Positions 37,341-46,068 of a DNA stretch of 64,000 bases are shown here, piece by piece (position 1 is the first letter of the stretch; every line of letters begins with the position of its first letter). The notes under the pieces were generated by a model. That model was not told where the DNA came from. It saw nothing but the letters and a program-made list of their open reading frames with translations, and did not search any database. The translations under genes were made by a program, and so were the position numbers. The DNA comes from Salibacter sp031581065 (GTDB lineage Bacteria; Bacteroidota; Bacteroidia; Flavobacteriales_G; Salibacteraceae), in NCBI RefSeq assembly GCF_031581065.1, contig NZ_JAVLBN010000007.1, positions 1-64,000 on the forward strand, read 5' to 3'.

Positions 37341-37754
37341 ATGAATCAACTTGTATTCTTTTTATCCTTTTTGATGTATTTGACTTCCTGTCAAAAAGAT
37401 GATGAAAAAACTGAAGTCATTGAAACTGTTGATTACAGGAATGAAATCGTAGGTGATTATAAAGGAGTATATGTTTACAGTTCCTATGATAACAACAATG
37501 ACACATTAAATCATGATACAAATGATGTGGTTATTACTTTAAAAAAGAAAGAACATGACTCTTTAGTTGAAGCTGAATTTGAACCCACTCTTACTGAATC
37601 CAAAAAAACTTTTAACTTAAAATACAGAAATGGAAAGTTGATCTCGAGTATAGAGAACCACCCTCCTTCCTTTAGTTTTTCAGGCGATAGTTTGTATTTC
37701 TATTATCATCCGGTTTCAGGACCTATATTTCACAGATGCTACACAATTAAATAG
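37341..37754 (+). CDS. Small hypothetical lipoprotein
   Basis: About 137 residues, start set at 37341 where a lipoprotein signal begins (MNQLVFFLSFLMYLTSC); an ATG at 37305 would place 12 polar residues before it and overlap the upstream gene. The mature part has beta-strand pattern (EIVGDYKGVYVYSSYD, DVVITLKKKEHDS, LISSIENHPPSFSFSGDSLYFYYH) reminiscent of lipocalin-like or META-type small lipoproteins. No family is recognised. It sits in the AT-rich block between the propeller lipoprotein and the serine hydrolase. Confidence 0.6.
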   Translation: MNQLVFFLSFLMYLTSCQKDDEKTEVIETVDYRNEIVGDYKGVYVYSSYDNNNDTLNHDTNDVVITLKKKEHDSLVEAEFEPTLTESKKTFNLKYRNGKLISSIENHPPSFSFSGDSLYFYYHPVSGPIFHRCYTIK

Positions 37755-37759
37755 TATAT

Positions 37760-37767
37760 TAGCTTTG
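37760..37767 (+). promoter_or_regulatory. Candidate -7 box TAGCTTTG
   Basis: TAnnTTTG match 17 nt before the serine hydrolase ATG, in the short gap after the small lipoprotein gene. No clear -33 element. Confidence 0.3.
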
Positions 37768-37784
37768 ACTATCAATTAATAAAG

Positions 37785-39089
37785 ATGAAAACGAAAGCAT
37801 TCAATATCTTACTAGGGCTAGTACTTTTTTCACAATGTATTAATGCTCAAATGTACTTCCCTCCTAACAATTCAAATGATTGGGAAACAACTTTACCTTC
37901 AAGCCTCAATTGGTGCCAAAGTGAAATTGATAGTCTTTACGCTTTTTTGAATATCAATAACACCAAAGCATTCATCTTACTTAAAGATGGCAAAATCGTC
38001 CTGGAACATTATACAAAAGGTCATTCTGCCTCATCAAACTGGTACTGGGCATCAGCGGGTAAAACGATTACGGCTTTTGCAGTTGGGATTGCACAACAGG
38101 AAGGCTACTTATCTGTTACTGATAAAACCTCAACTTATCTCGGTCAGGGTTGGACGAGTTGCACGCCTCAACAGGAAGAGAAGATTACTATTTGGAATCA
38201 GCTTACCATGACAACCGGTTTAGATGACAATGTCTCTAACCCTTTCTGTACTGAAGACTCCTGCCTGCAATATCTATCTGATGCGGGAACAAGATGGGCA
38301 TATCATAATGCTCCTTACACACTGTTGAGAGATGTAATTGAAAATGCAACGGGACTTGGGTTGAATATCTACATCAACCAAAAACTCAAAAATCCTACCG
38401 GGATGAATGGGTTATTTGTTCAACAAGGTGACAACAGCGTTTATTTTAGTACGGCAAGAAGTATGGCTCGCTTTGGACTACTGGCACTCAACAATGGTAA
38501 CTGGAATGGAACTCAGGTTCTGACCGATTCCAATTACTTCAATTCAATGGTGAATACATCCCAAAATCTAAACAAATCATACGGCTATTTATGGTGGCTC
38601 AACGGAAAAGAGTCTTACATGATACCACAGTCTCAAATGGTTTTTCAAGGCAGTAAAATTCCCAATGCTCCTGATGATATGTATTCTGCAATGGGACTTA
38701 ATGGACAATTCATCAATGTAATTCCTTCAAAAAACATGGTTTGGATAAGAATGGGAGAAGCTCCGGATAACTCTCTTGTACCGTACGTACTCAATAATGA
38801 GATTTGGAAAAGGATAAATGATCTGGAATGTGAAGCACTATCAACTAAGGAGAAAAGCAATAATAGTGAATGGAAAATATACCCTAACCCTGTAACAGAT
38901 TACCTTAAAGTATCGTCAGGTAAACTTCATACTCCGTTTAAATATTCCATCTATAACACGAAAGGTATTCTCGTTAAAGAAGGTGTTTACAGAAAAGGAA
39001 TTGACTTATCACAGCTATCAAATGGAGTATACTATTTATCAGCCAATAATAAAGAGGGTAACAATGTGATTAAGTTTATTAAGAACTAG
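37785..39089 (+). CDS. Secreted serine hydrolase (beta-lactamase-related) with T9SS type A sorting domain
   Basis: A 434-residue exported enzyme of the class C beta-lactamase/esterase family. Signal peptide ends CINAQ. The SxxK motif is SAGK near 89-92 and the YxN motif is YHN near 173 (RWAYHNAPYTLL); GLDD and GYLWW segments are also typical. Function in this family ranges from D,D-peptidase to esterase; the specific activity is not readable. The C-terminal 75 residues are a type A sorting domain (IYPNPVTDYLKV, YNTKGILVKEG, LSNGVYYLSA), so it should be secreted by T9SS. A dispersed word occurs at 38516. Confidence 0.86.
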   Translation: MKTKAFNILLGLVLFSQCINAQMYFPPNNSNDWETTLPSSLNWCQSEIDSLYAFLNINNTKAFILLKDGKIVLEHYTKGHSASSNWYWASAGKTITAFAVGIAQQEGYLSVTDKTSTYLGQGWTSCTPQQEEKITIWNQLTMTTGLDDNVSNPFCTEDSCLQYLSDAGTRWAYHNAPYTLLRDVIENATGLGLNIYINQKLKNPTGMNGLFVQQGDNSVYFSTARSMARFGLLALNNGNWNGTQVLTDSNYFNSMVNTSQNLNKSYGYLWWLNGKESYMIPQSQMVFQGSKIPNAPDDMYSAMGLNGQFINVIPSKNMVWIRMGEAPDNSLVPYVLNNEIWKRINDLECEALSTKEKSNNSEWKIYPNPVTDYLKVSSGKLHTPFKYSIYNTKGILVKEGVYRKGIDLSQLSNGVYYLSANNKEGNNVIKFIKN

Positions 39090-39132
39090 TTGGTACTTTA
39101 ATGAGATTTAGGCTAAAGCTCCTAAAATAAAT

Positions 39133-39140
39133 TAGTTTTG
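39133..39140 (+). promoter_or_regulatory. Candidate -7 box TAGTTTTG
   Basis: TAnnTTTG match 43 nt before the MBOAT gene, inside the 94-bp gap after the serine hydrolase. It may drive the MBOAT/SGNH pair. No clear -33 element. Confidence 0.3.
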
Positions 39141-39183
39141 GAGAGATCAATGAATAAAGGAAAAAGCTCTACCAGGTTATAAT

Positions 39184-40632
39184 ATGCTCTTCAACTCTCT
39201 TGACTTTGCTGTTTTTCTGCCTATCGTTTTTATCCTTTACTGGTTTGTCACCAACAAAAACTTAAAATTTCAGAACCTGTTAATTGTTGTAGCCAGCTAT
39301 GTCTTTTACGGATGGTGGGACTGGAGATTCCTCTCTCTTATATTCTTCAGTACGATTGTGGACTACTCAGTTGGATTGGGTCTGAATAAAACCTCATCAA
39401 AAAGAAAAAGAAAGTTGCTATTATGGACGAGCATTGCCGTTAATATCGGCTTTTTAGGCTTTTTCAAATACTACAACTTTTTTCTCGAAAACTTTATAGC
39501 TGCTTTTTCACTCTTCGGAAAAGAGATCAGCGGGAGTTCGTTAAACATTATTCTACCGGTAGGCATCAGTTTTTATACATTTCAAACATTGAGTTACACG
39601 ATAGACGTCTATAAAAAGAAACTAGAACCCACTTCAAACTTTATATCTTTTTCGGCTTTCGTGAGTTTTTTCCCACAGTTAGTTGCCGGGCCAATTGAAC
39701 GAGCTACCAACCTACTACCACAGTTTTACAAAAGAAGAGTCTTCGATTACACAAAAGCTGCGGACGGAATGCGGCAAATACTTTGGGGGCTTTTCAAAAA
39801 AGTAGTAATCGCTGATAACTGCGCTGAGTTTGCCGATCAAATCTTCAATAACTCTGCTGATCTAAATGGAAGTACTTTATTACTGGGTGCCTTCTTCTTT
39901 ACTTTTCAAATTTACGGGGACTTCTCAGGTTATTCTGATATCGCTATCGGAACAGCGAGATTATTCGGTTTTAATCTGATGAAAAACTTTGCCTTCCCCT
40001 ACTTTTCTAGAGACATTGCTGAATTTTGGAGACGCTGGCACATATCGCTCTCAACTTGGTTCAGGGACTATCTTTACATCCCGCTCGGTGGCAGCCGTGG
40101 ATCTAACGCAATGAAAGTGAGAAACACATTCATCATTTTTATTGTCAGTGGGTTTTGGCACGGAGCAAACTGGACATTTATCGTTTGGGGAGCTCTCAAT
40201 GCACTCTATTTTCTCCCTTTACTAATCACAAAAAACAATCGGAATAACATGGAGGTCGTTTCCGGTAAGTATTTGCCCGGCTTCAAAGAATTTGGTTTAA
40301 TAACACTAACATTTTCACTTACGGTTTTCACCTGGATATTTTTCAGAGCCGAAAACATCTCTCACGCTTTTAGTTACATCGGTGGAATATTGAATGAGTC
40401 GTTATTTGATATTCCTGAATTTGAAGGCAGACTCAAAGCCTTGAGAACGATTATTCTAATCGCATTTTTTGTTCTTGCAGAGTGGTTTGGCAGAAAAGAG
40501 AAATTTGCAATAGCGAATCTCGCTAACGTTAACAAAAAAGCTATCAGATGGTCAGTTTATTGTTTAATCATGTTTCTAATCGCAATGTATATGCAAACTG
40601 AAGAAACTCCATTTATATACTTTCAGTTTTAA
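39184..40632 (+). CDS. MBOAT family O-acyltransferase, AlgI-like
   Basis: A 482-residue membrane-bound O-acyltransferase with about ten or more helices. The start MLFNSLDFAVFLPIVFILYW is characteristic of the AlgI/DltB branch, FPQLVAGPIERA follows near 160-171, and the two key histidines lie in FWRRWHISLSTWFRDYLYIPLGGSRG near 286 and GFWHGANWTFIVWG near 326. AlgI-type proteins pass acetyl groups across the inner membrane to acetylate an extracellular polysaccharide. The partner gene, an SGNH-type protein, begins 13 nt downstream. The glycan modified here is unknown, since no polysaccharide genes adjoin. Confidence 0.92.
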   Translation: MLFNSLDFAVFLPIVFILYWFVTNKNLKFQNLLIVVASYVFYGWWDWRFLSLIFFSTIVDYSVGLGLNKTSSKRKRKLLLWTSIAVNIGFLGFFKYYNFFLENFIAAFSLFGKEISGSSLNIILPVGISFYTFQTLSYTIDVYKKKLEPTSNFISFSAFVSFFPQLVAGPIERATNLLPQFYKRRVFDYTKAADGMRQILWGLFKKVVIADNCAEFADQIFNNSADLNGSTLLLGAFFFTFQIYGDFSGYSDIAIGTARLFGFNLMKNFAFPYFSRDIAEFWRRWHISLSTWFRDYLYIPLGGSRGSNAMKVRNTFIIFIVSGFWHGANWTFIVWGALNALYFLPLLITKNNRNNMEVVSGKYLPGFKEFGLITLTFSLTVFTWIFFRAENISHAFSYIGGILNESLFDIPEFEGRLKALRTIILIAFFVLAEWFGRKEKFAIANLANVNKKAIRWSVYCLIMFLIAMYMQTEETPFIYFQF

Positions 40633-40633
40633 T

Positions 40634-40643
40634 GGTCAGATCC
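40634..40643 (+). repeat. Only intergenic copy of the dispersed word
   Basis: GGTCAGATCC fills most of the 13-nt gap between the MBOAT stop and the next ATG, occupying the place where a ribosome-binding site would lie. It shows the word is not confined to coding sequence. Confidence 0.9.
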
Positions 40644-40645
40644 AA

Positions 40646-41572
40646 ATGAAAAAATACATACGCAACATATTTCTGCTCACCGGCAGCTTCATAGTTTTCT
40701 ATGTTGTGGGAATCATTCTGTTTGGAGAATTAACACCATCATTGTTTACCCAAAATTTGAACTACAGAATAGGAACTTACGGTCACTCCTTCACTCGCCT
40801 CAAAGAAGTGAAAGATGTAAAAGATGTGGACATCTTATTCTTAGGCTCCTCTCATGCTTACAGAGGGTTTGATCCAGGAATTTACAAAAGAAATGGATTA
40901 AAAGTCTTTAACCTGGGCACGAGCTCCCAAACACCAATTCAAACTCACCTACTCTTAAACAGATACTTAAAAAACCTCAACCCAAAACTCATCATTTACG
41001 ATGTTTATCCTGAGACATTTTCCTCAGATGGTGTTGAATCAGCTGTAGATATCATTGCCAATGACAAAAACGATATGAATTCGTTAAAAATGGCTTTCAA
41101 CATCAACCATATCAAGGTTTATAATACTTTAATCTATGGTATTTATCGAGACTTACTTAACCTAAACGAAAATTATAAAGAACCTGAATGTAAACGAGGT
41201 GGCTGTTACATTTCAGGTGGGTTTGTGCAAGAAAAGTTATCCTTTTATTCGAAAAAAGAATTGAAGGAGAAAAAAATCGAAATAGACCCAAAACAGCTTA
41301 AAGCATTTGAAAACATCAGGAAAGAACTTGACAAAAAAAGGATACCGCTAATCCTGGTTTACTCTCCTATTACATCAAACGACTATCAGCGGTACACGAA
41401 CAACGATAGTTTTGACTCTCTCATGCAGAGCTACTCTACCTACTACAACTTCAATAAAAATCTAAATCTTAATGACTCAATTTATTTTTACGACTCTAAC
41501 CATCTCAACCAACTGGGAGTCAATATCTACAATAAAGAAATCTTATCAAGATTAGAGCTTATTAAAGACTAA
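40646..41572 (+). CDS. Membrane-anchored SGNH-like protein, partner of MBOAT
   Basis: A 308-residue protein with one N-terminal membrane helix (about 7-28) and a periplasmic SGNH-hydrolase-like domain. The block I nucleophile is in ILFLGSSHAYRGF near 63-75, with GTSSQTP as block II, and the closing catalytic pair is in DSNHLNQLG near 285-293 (D-x-x-H). This matches the AlgX/AlgJ/DHHW role of moving acetyl groups from an MBOAT protein to a polymer. It follows the MBOAT gene closely. Its TAA stop overlaps the stop of the convergent desaturase gene within CTAA. Confidence 0.78.
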   Translation: MKKYIRNIFLLTGSFIVFYVVGIILFGELTPSLFTQNLNYRIGTYGHSFTRLKEVKDVKDVDILFLGSSHAYRGFDPGIYKRNGLKVFNLGTSSQTPIQTHLLLNRYLKNLNPKLIIYDVYPETFSSDGVESAVDIIANDKNDMNSLKMAFNINHIKVYNTLIYGIYRDLLNLNENYKEPECKRGGCYISGGFVQEKLSFYSKKELKEKKIEIDPKQLKAFENIRKELDKKRIPLILVYSPITSNDYQRYTNNDSFDSLMQSYSTYYNFNKNLNLNDSIYFYDSNHLNQLGVNIYNKEILSRLELIKD

Positions 41573-42645
41573 CCTTTACCCATTTTTTTCAAATGCAAAA
41601 AGTGGCTCTTAACAGCTGAGGCAAATGAAGGCTGATTGTAATAGGGAAGATCCATTTCTTTAGTCGTTTCCCTAACTATTTTAGAAATTGCAGGATAGTG
41701 AATATGACAAACATTGGGGAATAAATGATGCTCGACCTGAAAATTTAGTCCGCCTATAAACCATGAGAAAACAGGTGCATCAATTGCATAGTTTGAAGTA
41801 GTTCGCAATTGATGAACATACCAGTTTTCATCTACTTCATTTTCGGGTAAATCGTAAAACTCAGCCTCAGGAGTGACGTGTGCCGGCTGGAAAATGAGAC
41901 TCAAAATCGTTCCGGTAGTCACATGCATCGTCAGATACATTAGGATTATGGTTCCGACCGAAACCGGTAAAATATAAACAGGTAATCCAATGATCAGAGC
42001 CAAATAGAGCACTTTCTTTACGATTATGGTAGCGAATACTTTGCGAAACTCAGCTCCTCTTTTCACCAGGCCTTTTTCGCGATACTGGAATAACTTCACA
42101 AAATCCTTTATATAAACCCAAAACACAGTTGACAGCGAATAGAAAAACATCGCGTAAATATGCTGGTACTTGTGAAACCATCTCAAGGGCTGGTGTTCTG
42201 AAAAACGCAGCACAAATCGCGGATCAATATCTTCATCAGCTTCTTCAATATTGGTAAACGAGTGATGAAGTACATTGTGTTGGAGATGCCAAATGAGCGG
42301 ACTCATACCAATTATGAAGGTTGAAAACCCCATCAGTTTATTGACCCATGATTTTTGAGAATAGGATCCGTGAAGAGAATCGTGCATAACTAACATCCCG
42401 ATGAAAGAGGTACCCACTCCCATCAAAATCCACATTGAAAATAAAAAAACGAGATCGTGAATTCCGCTCATCAACATAACAACAAATGGAGCGATGTAGA
42501 AAGACAGAGCAAACACAGACTTTACAGCCATGTTCGTATTACCATTCCTGCTGATATCATTTTCTTTAAAATAAGTATTAACACGCTTGCGAATGGTCTT
42601 TGAAAAATCGCGATTTACCTTCCTCGAGAACCTGTAGTTAATCAT
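41569..42645 (-). CDS. Membrane fatty acid desaturase
   Basis: A 358-residue membrane di-iron desaturase. The three histidine boxes are HDSLHG (88-93), HNVLHH (123-128) and QVEHH (303-307); the Gln in the third box is typical of front-end or acyl-lipid desaturases, as opposed to the HxxHH of delta-9 acyl-CoA enzymes. No cytochrome b5 domain is fused, so it must use a separate electron donor. Four to six hydrophobic helices surround the boxes. It introduces double bonds into membrane lipids, affecting fluidity. It converges on the SGNH gene with 4-nt overlap. Confidence 0.9.
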   Translation of the reverse strand: MINYRFSRKVNRDFSKTIRKRVNTYFKENDISRNGNTNMAVKSVFALSFYIAPFVVMLMSGIHDLVFLFSMWILMGVGTSFIGMLVMHDSLHGSYSQKSWVNKLMGFSTFIIGMSPLIWHLQHNVLHHSFTNIEEADEDIDPRFVLRFSEHQPLRWFHKYQHIYAMFFYSLSTVFWVYIKDFVKLFQYREKGLVKRGAEFRKVFATIIVKKVLYLALIIGLPVYILPVSVGTIILMYLTMHVTTGTILSLIFQPAHVTPEAEFYDLPENEVDENWYVHQLRTTSNYAIDAPVFSWFIGGLNFQVEHHLFPNVCHIHYPAISKIVRETTKEMDLPYYNQPSFASAVKSHFLHLKKMGKG

Positions 42646-42841
42646 GTATCCCTCTGCCTTTACTTTTTAAAATTTCTTTTTGAAGGCCTTCTATCCAACT
42701 TCAAAACTAAACTTATCATTTTTATTGACAAGTGATTGAGGCTGAAACAAAACATATAGTTTTCATAAAACACCTGTTTAAAGAGCTATTCCTAACAAGC
42801 ATTTTAATGGCTTTTAGTATTTTCGTTCCAAAACAAACGAG

Positions 42842-43465
42842 ATGAAAAAGATACTGTTATCATTTTTTGCTTTTCTATTAACCGGATTCGTTTATTCTCA
42901 AAGTTTTGAAGGTGTAATTGAGTTTAAAATTGAATCACCAGGTATTGATGAATCAATGAAATCAATGATGCCCAAAAAAACCACCTCATTCATTAAAGAT
43001 CAAAAAGTGCGCACTGAAATGGACAATCCAATGACCGGTAAATCCATTACTATCGTTGATAATGAACAAAAAAAAGTGTTTCAACTCATGAATATGGGCG
43101 GTGCTAAAAAATGTATTGTGATTGATATTGATGATGAAGATGAAAACAAGGAATCTGAAATCAACAAGCTTGAGGAAACAAAAGAAATTGCCGGTTACAC
43201 TTGCAAAAAAGTAGAAATTATTCAGGATGAAAACATTACAATTGCCTGGGTTACTGATGAGATTCAAGCTCCTGCAAACAGGAAGTTTAATGAAAAATTA
43301 GATGGATTCCCATTATCCTATGAAGTGGAAAATAATGGAATCACAATGATCATGACAGCTACAAATGTTGAAGAAAAACGTGTTAATGATAGCAAGTTTG
43401 TAGTTCCTCAAGGCTATGAAAAGATTTCAATGGAAAAAGCACAACAAATGATGATGGGTCAATAA
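42842..43465 (+). CDS. DUF4412-like secreted protein
   Basis: A 207-residue exported protein with signal peptide ending VYSQ. The mature part follows the DUF4412/GLPGLI-like plan: FEGVIEFKIE at its start, a central lysine-rich strand region with ITIVDNEQKKVFQLM, then a Cys-bearing strand (EIAGYTCKKVEII) and WVTDEIQAP, with a Met/Gln-rich end. The function of the family is unknown; members resemble LolA-type lipid-binding folds. It has its own leader of about 196 bp in which nothing else is recognised, and precedes the endonuclease gene by 10 nt. Confidence 0.7.
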   Translation: MKKILLSFFAFLLTGFVYSQSFEGVIEFKIESPGIDESMKSMMPKKTTSFIKDQKVRTEMDNPMTGKSITIVDNEQKKVFQLMNMGGAKKCIVIDIDDEDENKESEINKLEETKEIAGYTCKKVEIIQDENITIAWVTDEIQAPANRKFNEKLDGFPLSYEVENNGITMIMTATNVEEKRVNDSKFVVPQGYEKISMEKAQQMMMGQ

Positions 43466-43475
43466 ATCTCTATTT

Positions 43476-44126
43476 GTGACAAAAAAGGAAAAAGCACAAT
43501 ACATAGCTGGAGAACTGGAAAAACTCTACCCTGAGACTCCAGTTCCGCTCGATCACCAGAATCCGTACACTTTATTAATCGCTGTTTTGTTATCGGCACA
43601 ATCGACTGACAAGCGCGTTAACCAAACCACTCCTGCTCTATTCAAACGTGCTGATAATCCGTTTGATATGGTGAAATTATCGCCCCGGGAAATTGAAGAC
43701 ATAATCAGGCCATGCGGACTGGCACCTGCCAAATCGAAAAACATTCACAAACTCTCTCAAATTCTAGTTGAGAAATACAACGGTCAGATCCCCAAAACCC
43801 TCAAAGAACTGGAGGAACTCCCCGGAGTTGGTCACAAAACAGCTTCGGTTGTGGTTGCTCAGGCATTTGGAGAGCCGGCTTTTCCGGTTGACACGCACAT
43901 TCACAGATTGATGTACCGCTGGGGATTATCAACCGGGAAAAACGTCAAAAAGACTGAAGAAGACGCAAAACGATTATTTCCAAAAGACATTTGGAATAAA
44001 CTTCACTTACAAATCATTTTTTACGGCAGAGAATACTCGCCAGCTCGCGGACTCAAACTTGAAAAAGATTTCATCACCCGTGAAGTTGGTAGAAAATCAA
44101 TTCTCAAAGAGCACGGCTATGCCTGA
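43476..44126 (+). CDS. nth: Endonuclease III without the iron-sulfur cluster loop
   Basis: DNA glycosylase/AP lyase that removes oxidised pyrimidines; 216 residues, starting with GTG. The helix-hairpin-helix LPGVGHKTA (115-123) carries the catalytic lysine K121, and D139 in FPVDTHIHR is the activating aspartate. LLSAQSTDKRVN near 39-50 is also conserved. The C-terminal four-cysteine [4Fe-4S] site of E. coli Nth is absent: the equivalent region is YGREYSPARGLKLEKDF without any Cys. Similar cluster-less versions occur in related Bacteroidota as far as I recall. Its end overlaps the convergent lipid kinase gene by 10 nt. Confidence 0.92.
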   Translation: MTKKEKAQYIAGELEKLYPETPVPLDHQNPYTLLIAVLLSAQSTDKRVNQTTPALFKRADNPFDMVKLSPREIEDIIRPCGLAPAKSKNIHKLSQILVEKYNGQIPKTLKELEELPGVGHKTASVVVAQAFGEPAFPVDTHIHRLMYRWGLSTGKNVKKTEEDAKRLFPKDIWNKLHLQIIFYGREYSPARGLKLEKDFITREVGRKSILKEHGYA

Positions 44127-45052
44127 TTTTTGAAGTCTTCACTGCAATACACCTCAACGACTGACGGCAGAATACTCACATCAATTTTTGAGACAGGTTT
44201 TTGCAATTCCCCATCAATCTGAAACGATTGTGCTGGATCTAACTCAATAGTTGCTTGTTGGACTGATATAATTTCAACCTGATCGGCATCATATTCAACA
44301 TTACCTGTAATAATTGAGCCTGCCGATTTTAAGATCGATAAAGCTGATGCTTGCTTGATCACACACAACTCTACCGTTCCGTCACTCACATTACCTCTGG
44401 GATTGATAATAGCTCCCGTTCCAAACATCCTGGCGTTGGCTATGCTCAACATGTAAGCTTTACCGCTGTATAGCCGGCCGTCATCGGCTCTGACCAAATA
44501 ACTAAATGCTTTTTTACTCGTGTATTTTTGAAAAAACTGATGAGCATAAGTAGCAAAACCGCGAGAGTCAGATTCGTCAAATCCTTTCACAATTTCTGCA
44601 TTGAGCCCAACATCAGCAAGATGAATGCTGTACTCTCCGTTAATGCGAACCATATCTACTTTAACAGAGTGACCTTCTTCAATAATTCTCCAGGCTCTTT
44701 TGAAAGATTGCTGATCGAGGATAGGAATATTGAGCATCATCGTGGGCAAATCAAGCTCTGCAGCCATTCCATTAGCTGAACCTACAGGAAACAATCCGAT
44801 GGGAATATTTTTGTCCATCACCACTTCAGCGGCCATGAGAAGCGTTCCATCACCACCGGCTACGAGAAGCTTATCAGGATTTAAAGATTCAACCTTTTCT
44901 TCCAATTTAGCGTAGTCGTTATTCCCGGTAGTTTCAAAGATTTCTAAATCAAAACCCTTACTTTGCGCCTGTTCCTGCAAAAAATAGGTGAGCGATTTTT
45001 TATTTGAGTCGCCCGATACGGGATTGATAACAACTAAATAGATCATACGCAA
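44117..45052 (-). CDS. Diacylglycerol kinase family lipid kinase (YegS/BmrU-like)
   Basis: Cytoplasmic lipid kinase of about 311 residues that phosphorylates diacylglycerol or a related lipid. The nucleotide-binding motif is VAGGDGTLLMAA (GGDGT at 66-70), followed by the PVGSANGMA loop at 89-97 that replaces the usual GTxND, and the C-terminal FQIDGE segment near 288 typical of the fold. It is transcribed divergently, with 23 nt between starts, from an App1-type phosphatidate phosphatase gene that would perform the opposite reaction. A dispersed word at 44486 lies in the SYLVRADDG codons. Confidence 0.88.
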   Translation of the reverse strand: MRMIYLVVINPVSGDSNKKSLTYFLQEQAQSKGFDLEIFETTGNNDYAKLEEKVESLNPDKLLVAGGDGTLLMAAEVVMDKNIPIGLFPVGSANGMAAELDLPTMMLNIPILDQQSFKRAWRIIEEGHSVKVDMVRINGEYSIHLADVGLNAEIVKGFDESDSRGFATYAHQFFQKYTSKKAFSYLVRADDGRLYSGKAYMLSIANARMFGTGAIINPRGNVSDGTVELCVIKQASALSILKSAGSIITGNVEYDADQVEIISVQQATIELDPAQSFQIDGELQKPVSKIDVSILPSVVEVYCSEDFKNQA

Positions 45053-45075
45053 TATTAAAAACCGAACTTACAACA

Positions 45076-45981
45076 TTGAATACGATTTTACTGCATAGAG
45101 GATTTGGTTCAAAGAAAAAACTTTTCATCTGTGGTCACGCTTTCAGGAAGTACCCTGTTCGCAGGCACGACCGCAAACGCAGTAAACTCCGCAACATTAT
45201 CAACAACATTAGAAGGTTTGCACCAACAGTTTATAAAAATGTTGAAATAACGGTTTCGGTCAGATCCCAAAACTTCACGACAAAAAGCGATAAATCGGGA
45301 TACTTCGAACTCGAAATTCCAATCGAACACGAACGCGAGGGTTGGCATTACTATTCGGCTACTTTTTCCGGCTCTGATCGTGAATTTGAAGGAGAGTATT
45401 ACATAGCAAAGGAAGATGGAGTTGGGGTAATCAGCGATATTGATGACTCATTACTCGTTTCTCACTCGGCCTACAACCTGAGGAAGTTATACACGCTGCT
45501 CGTCAACAACTCTCACTCTCGAAGGGCTGTTTCTAACATCGATGAGCTGGAAAATATTTGGGAATTGGAAAACCAGGGAAACACACCTGATTTCTTTATC
45601 TATCTCTCAAATAGCGAGTGGAATCTCTATGATTTCCTCATCGATTTTTTTGATGTCAATGAGTTGCCGCGCGGAGTTTACCTCCTCAACTCTATCATTA
45701 CTCACTTCTCTGAGTTTTTCACCAAGCAGGGCAAAAAGCTTCACAATAATCATAAAGTAAAATCGATAGAAAGACTGATCAGCTACTTCCCTGAAAAACG
45801 CTGGCTCTTGGTTGGAGACACTGCACAACACGATGTCAATATTTTTGAAAGTGTAATCATTGCTCACCCAAATTCAATTCAGGCAATTATCGTGAGAGAA
45901 ATCAAGGAAAAGCACGAACGCAAAACAGCTGATATTAAAAAACTGTCAAACGAAAAGAACATCCGGTTTTACACCTACTAA
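45076..45981 (+). CDS. App1-type phosphatidate phosphatase (DUF2183)
   Basis: A 301-residue HAD-like protein of the App1/DUF2183 family. An N-terminal beta domain (about 50-110, SVRSQNFTTKSDKSGYFELEI) precedes the catalytic motif SDIDDSLLVSH (DIDDS at 121-125, replacing DxDxT), the second motif is YLSNSEWNLYDFL near 195, Lys in NHKVKSIERL near 245, and VGDTAQHDVNIF near 262 supplies the last acidic residues. Yeast App1 dephosphorylates phosphatidic acid; bacterial substrates are less certain. No signal peptide. Divergent from the lipid kinase gene. Confidence 0.85.
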   Translation: MNTILLHRGFGSKKKLFICGHAFRKYPVRRHDRKRSKLRNIINNIRRFAPTVYKNVEITVSVRSQNFTTKSDKSGYFELEIPIEHEREGWHYYSATFSGSDREFEGEYYIAKEDGVGVISDIDDSLLVSHSAYNLRKLYTLLVNNSHSRRAVSNIDELENIWELENQGNTPDFFIYLSNSEWNLYDFLIDFFDVNELPRGVYLLNSIITHFSEFFTKQGKKLHNNHKVKSIERLISYFPEKRWLLVGDTAQHDVNIFESVIIAHPNSIQAIIVREIKEKHERKTADIKKLSNEKNIRFYTY

Positions 45982-46000
45982 TTTATTCTTTGACATTAAA

Positions 46001-46032
46001 AAAGCCGATTCTCATTTTTCGGAGAACCGGCT
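46001..46032 (-). terminator. Intrinsic terminator of the superoxide dismutase gene
   Basis: AGCCGATTCTC and GAGAACCGGCT pair as an 11-bp stem with one wobble. Read on the minus strand it follows the sod stop and is trailed by a run of T (TTTTTTAATG), the pattern of a Rho-independent terminator. On the plus strand it has no T run. Confidence 0.75.
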
Positions 46033-46068
46033 CAATAATATCAACCATGAAACCTATAATCTGAGAAA

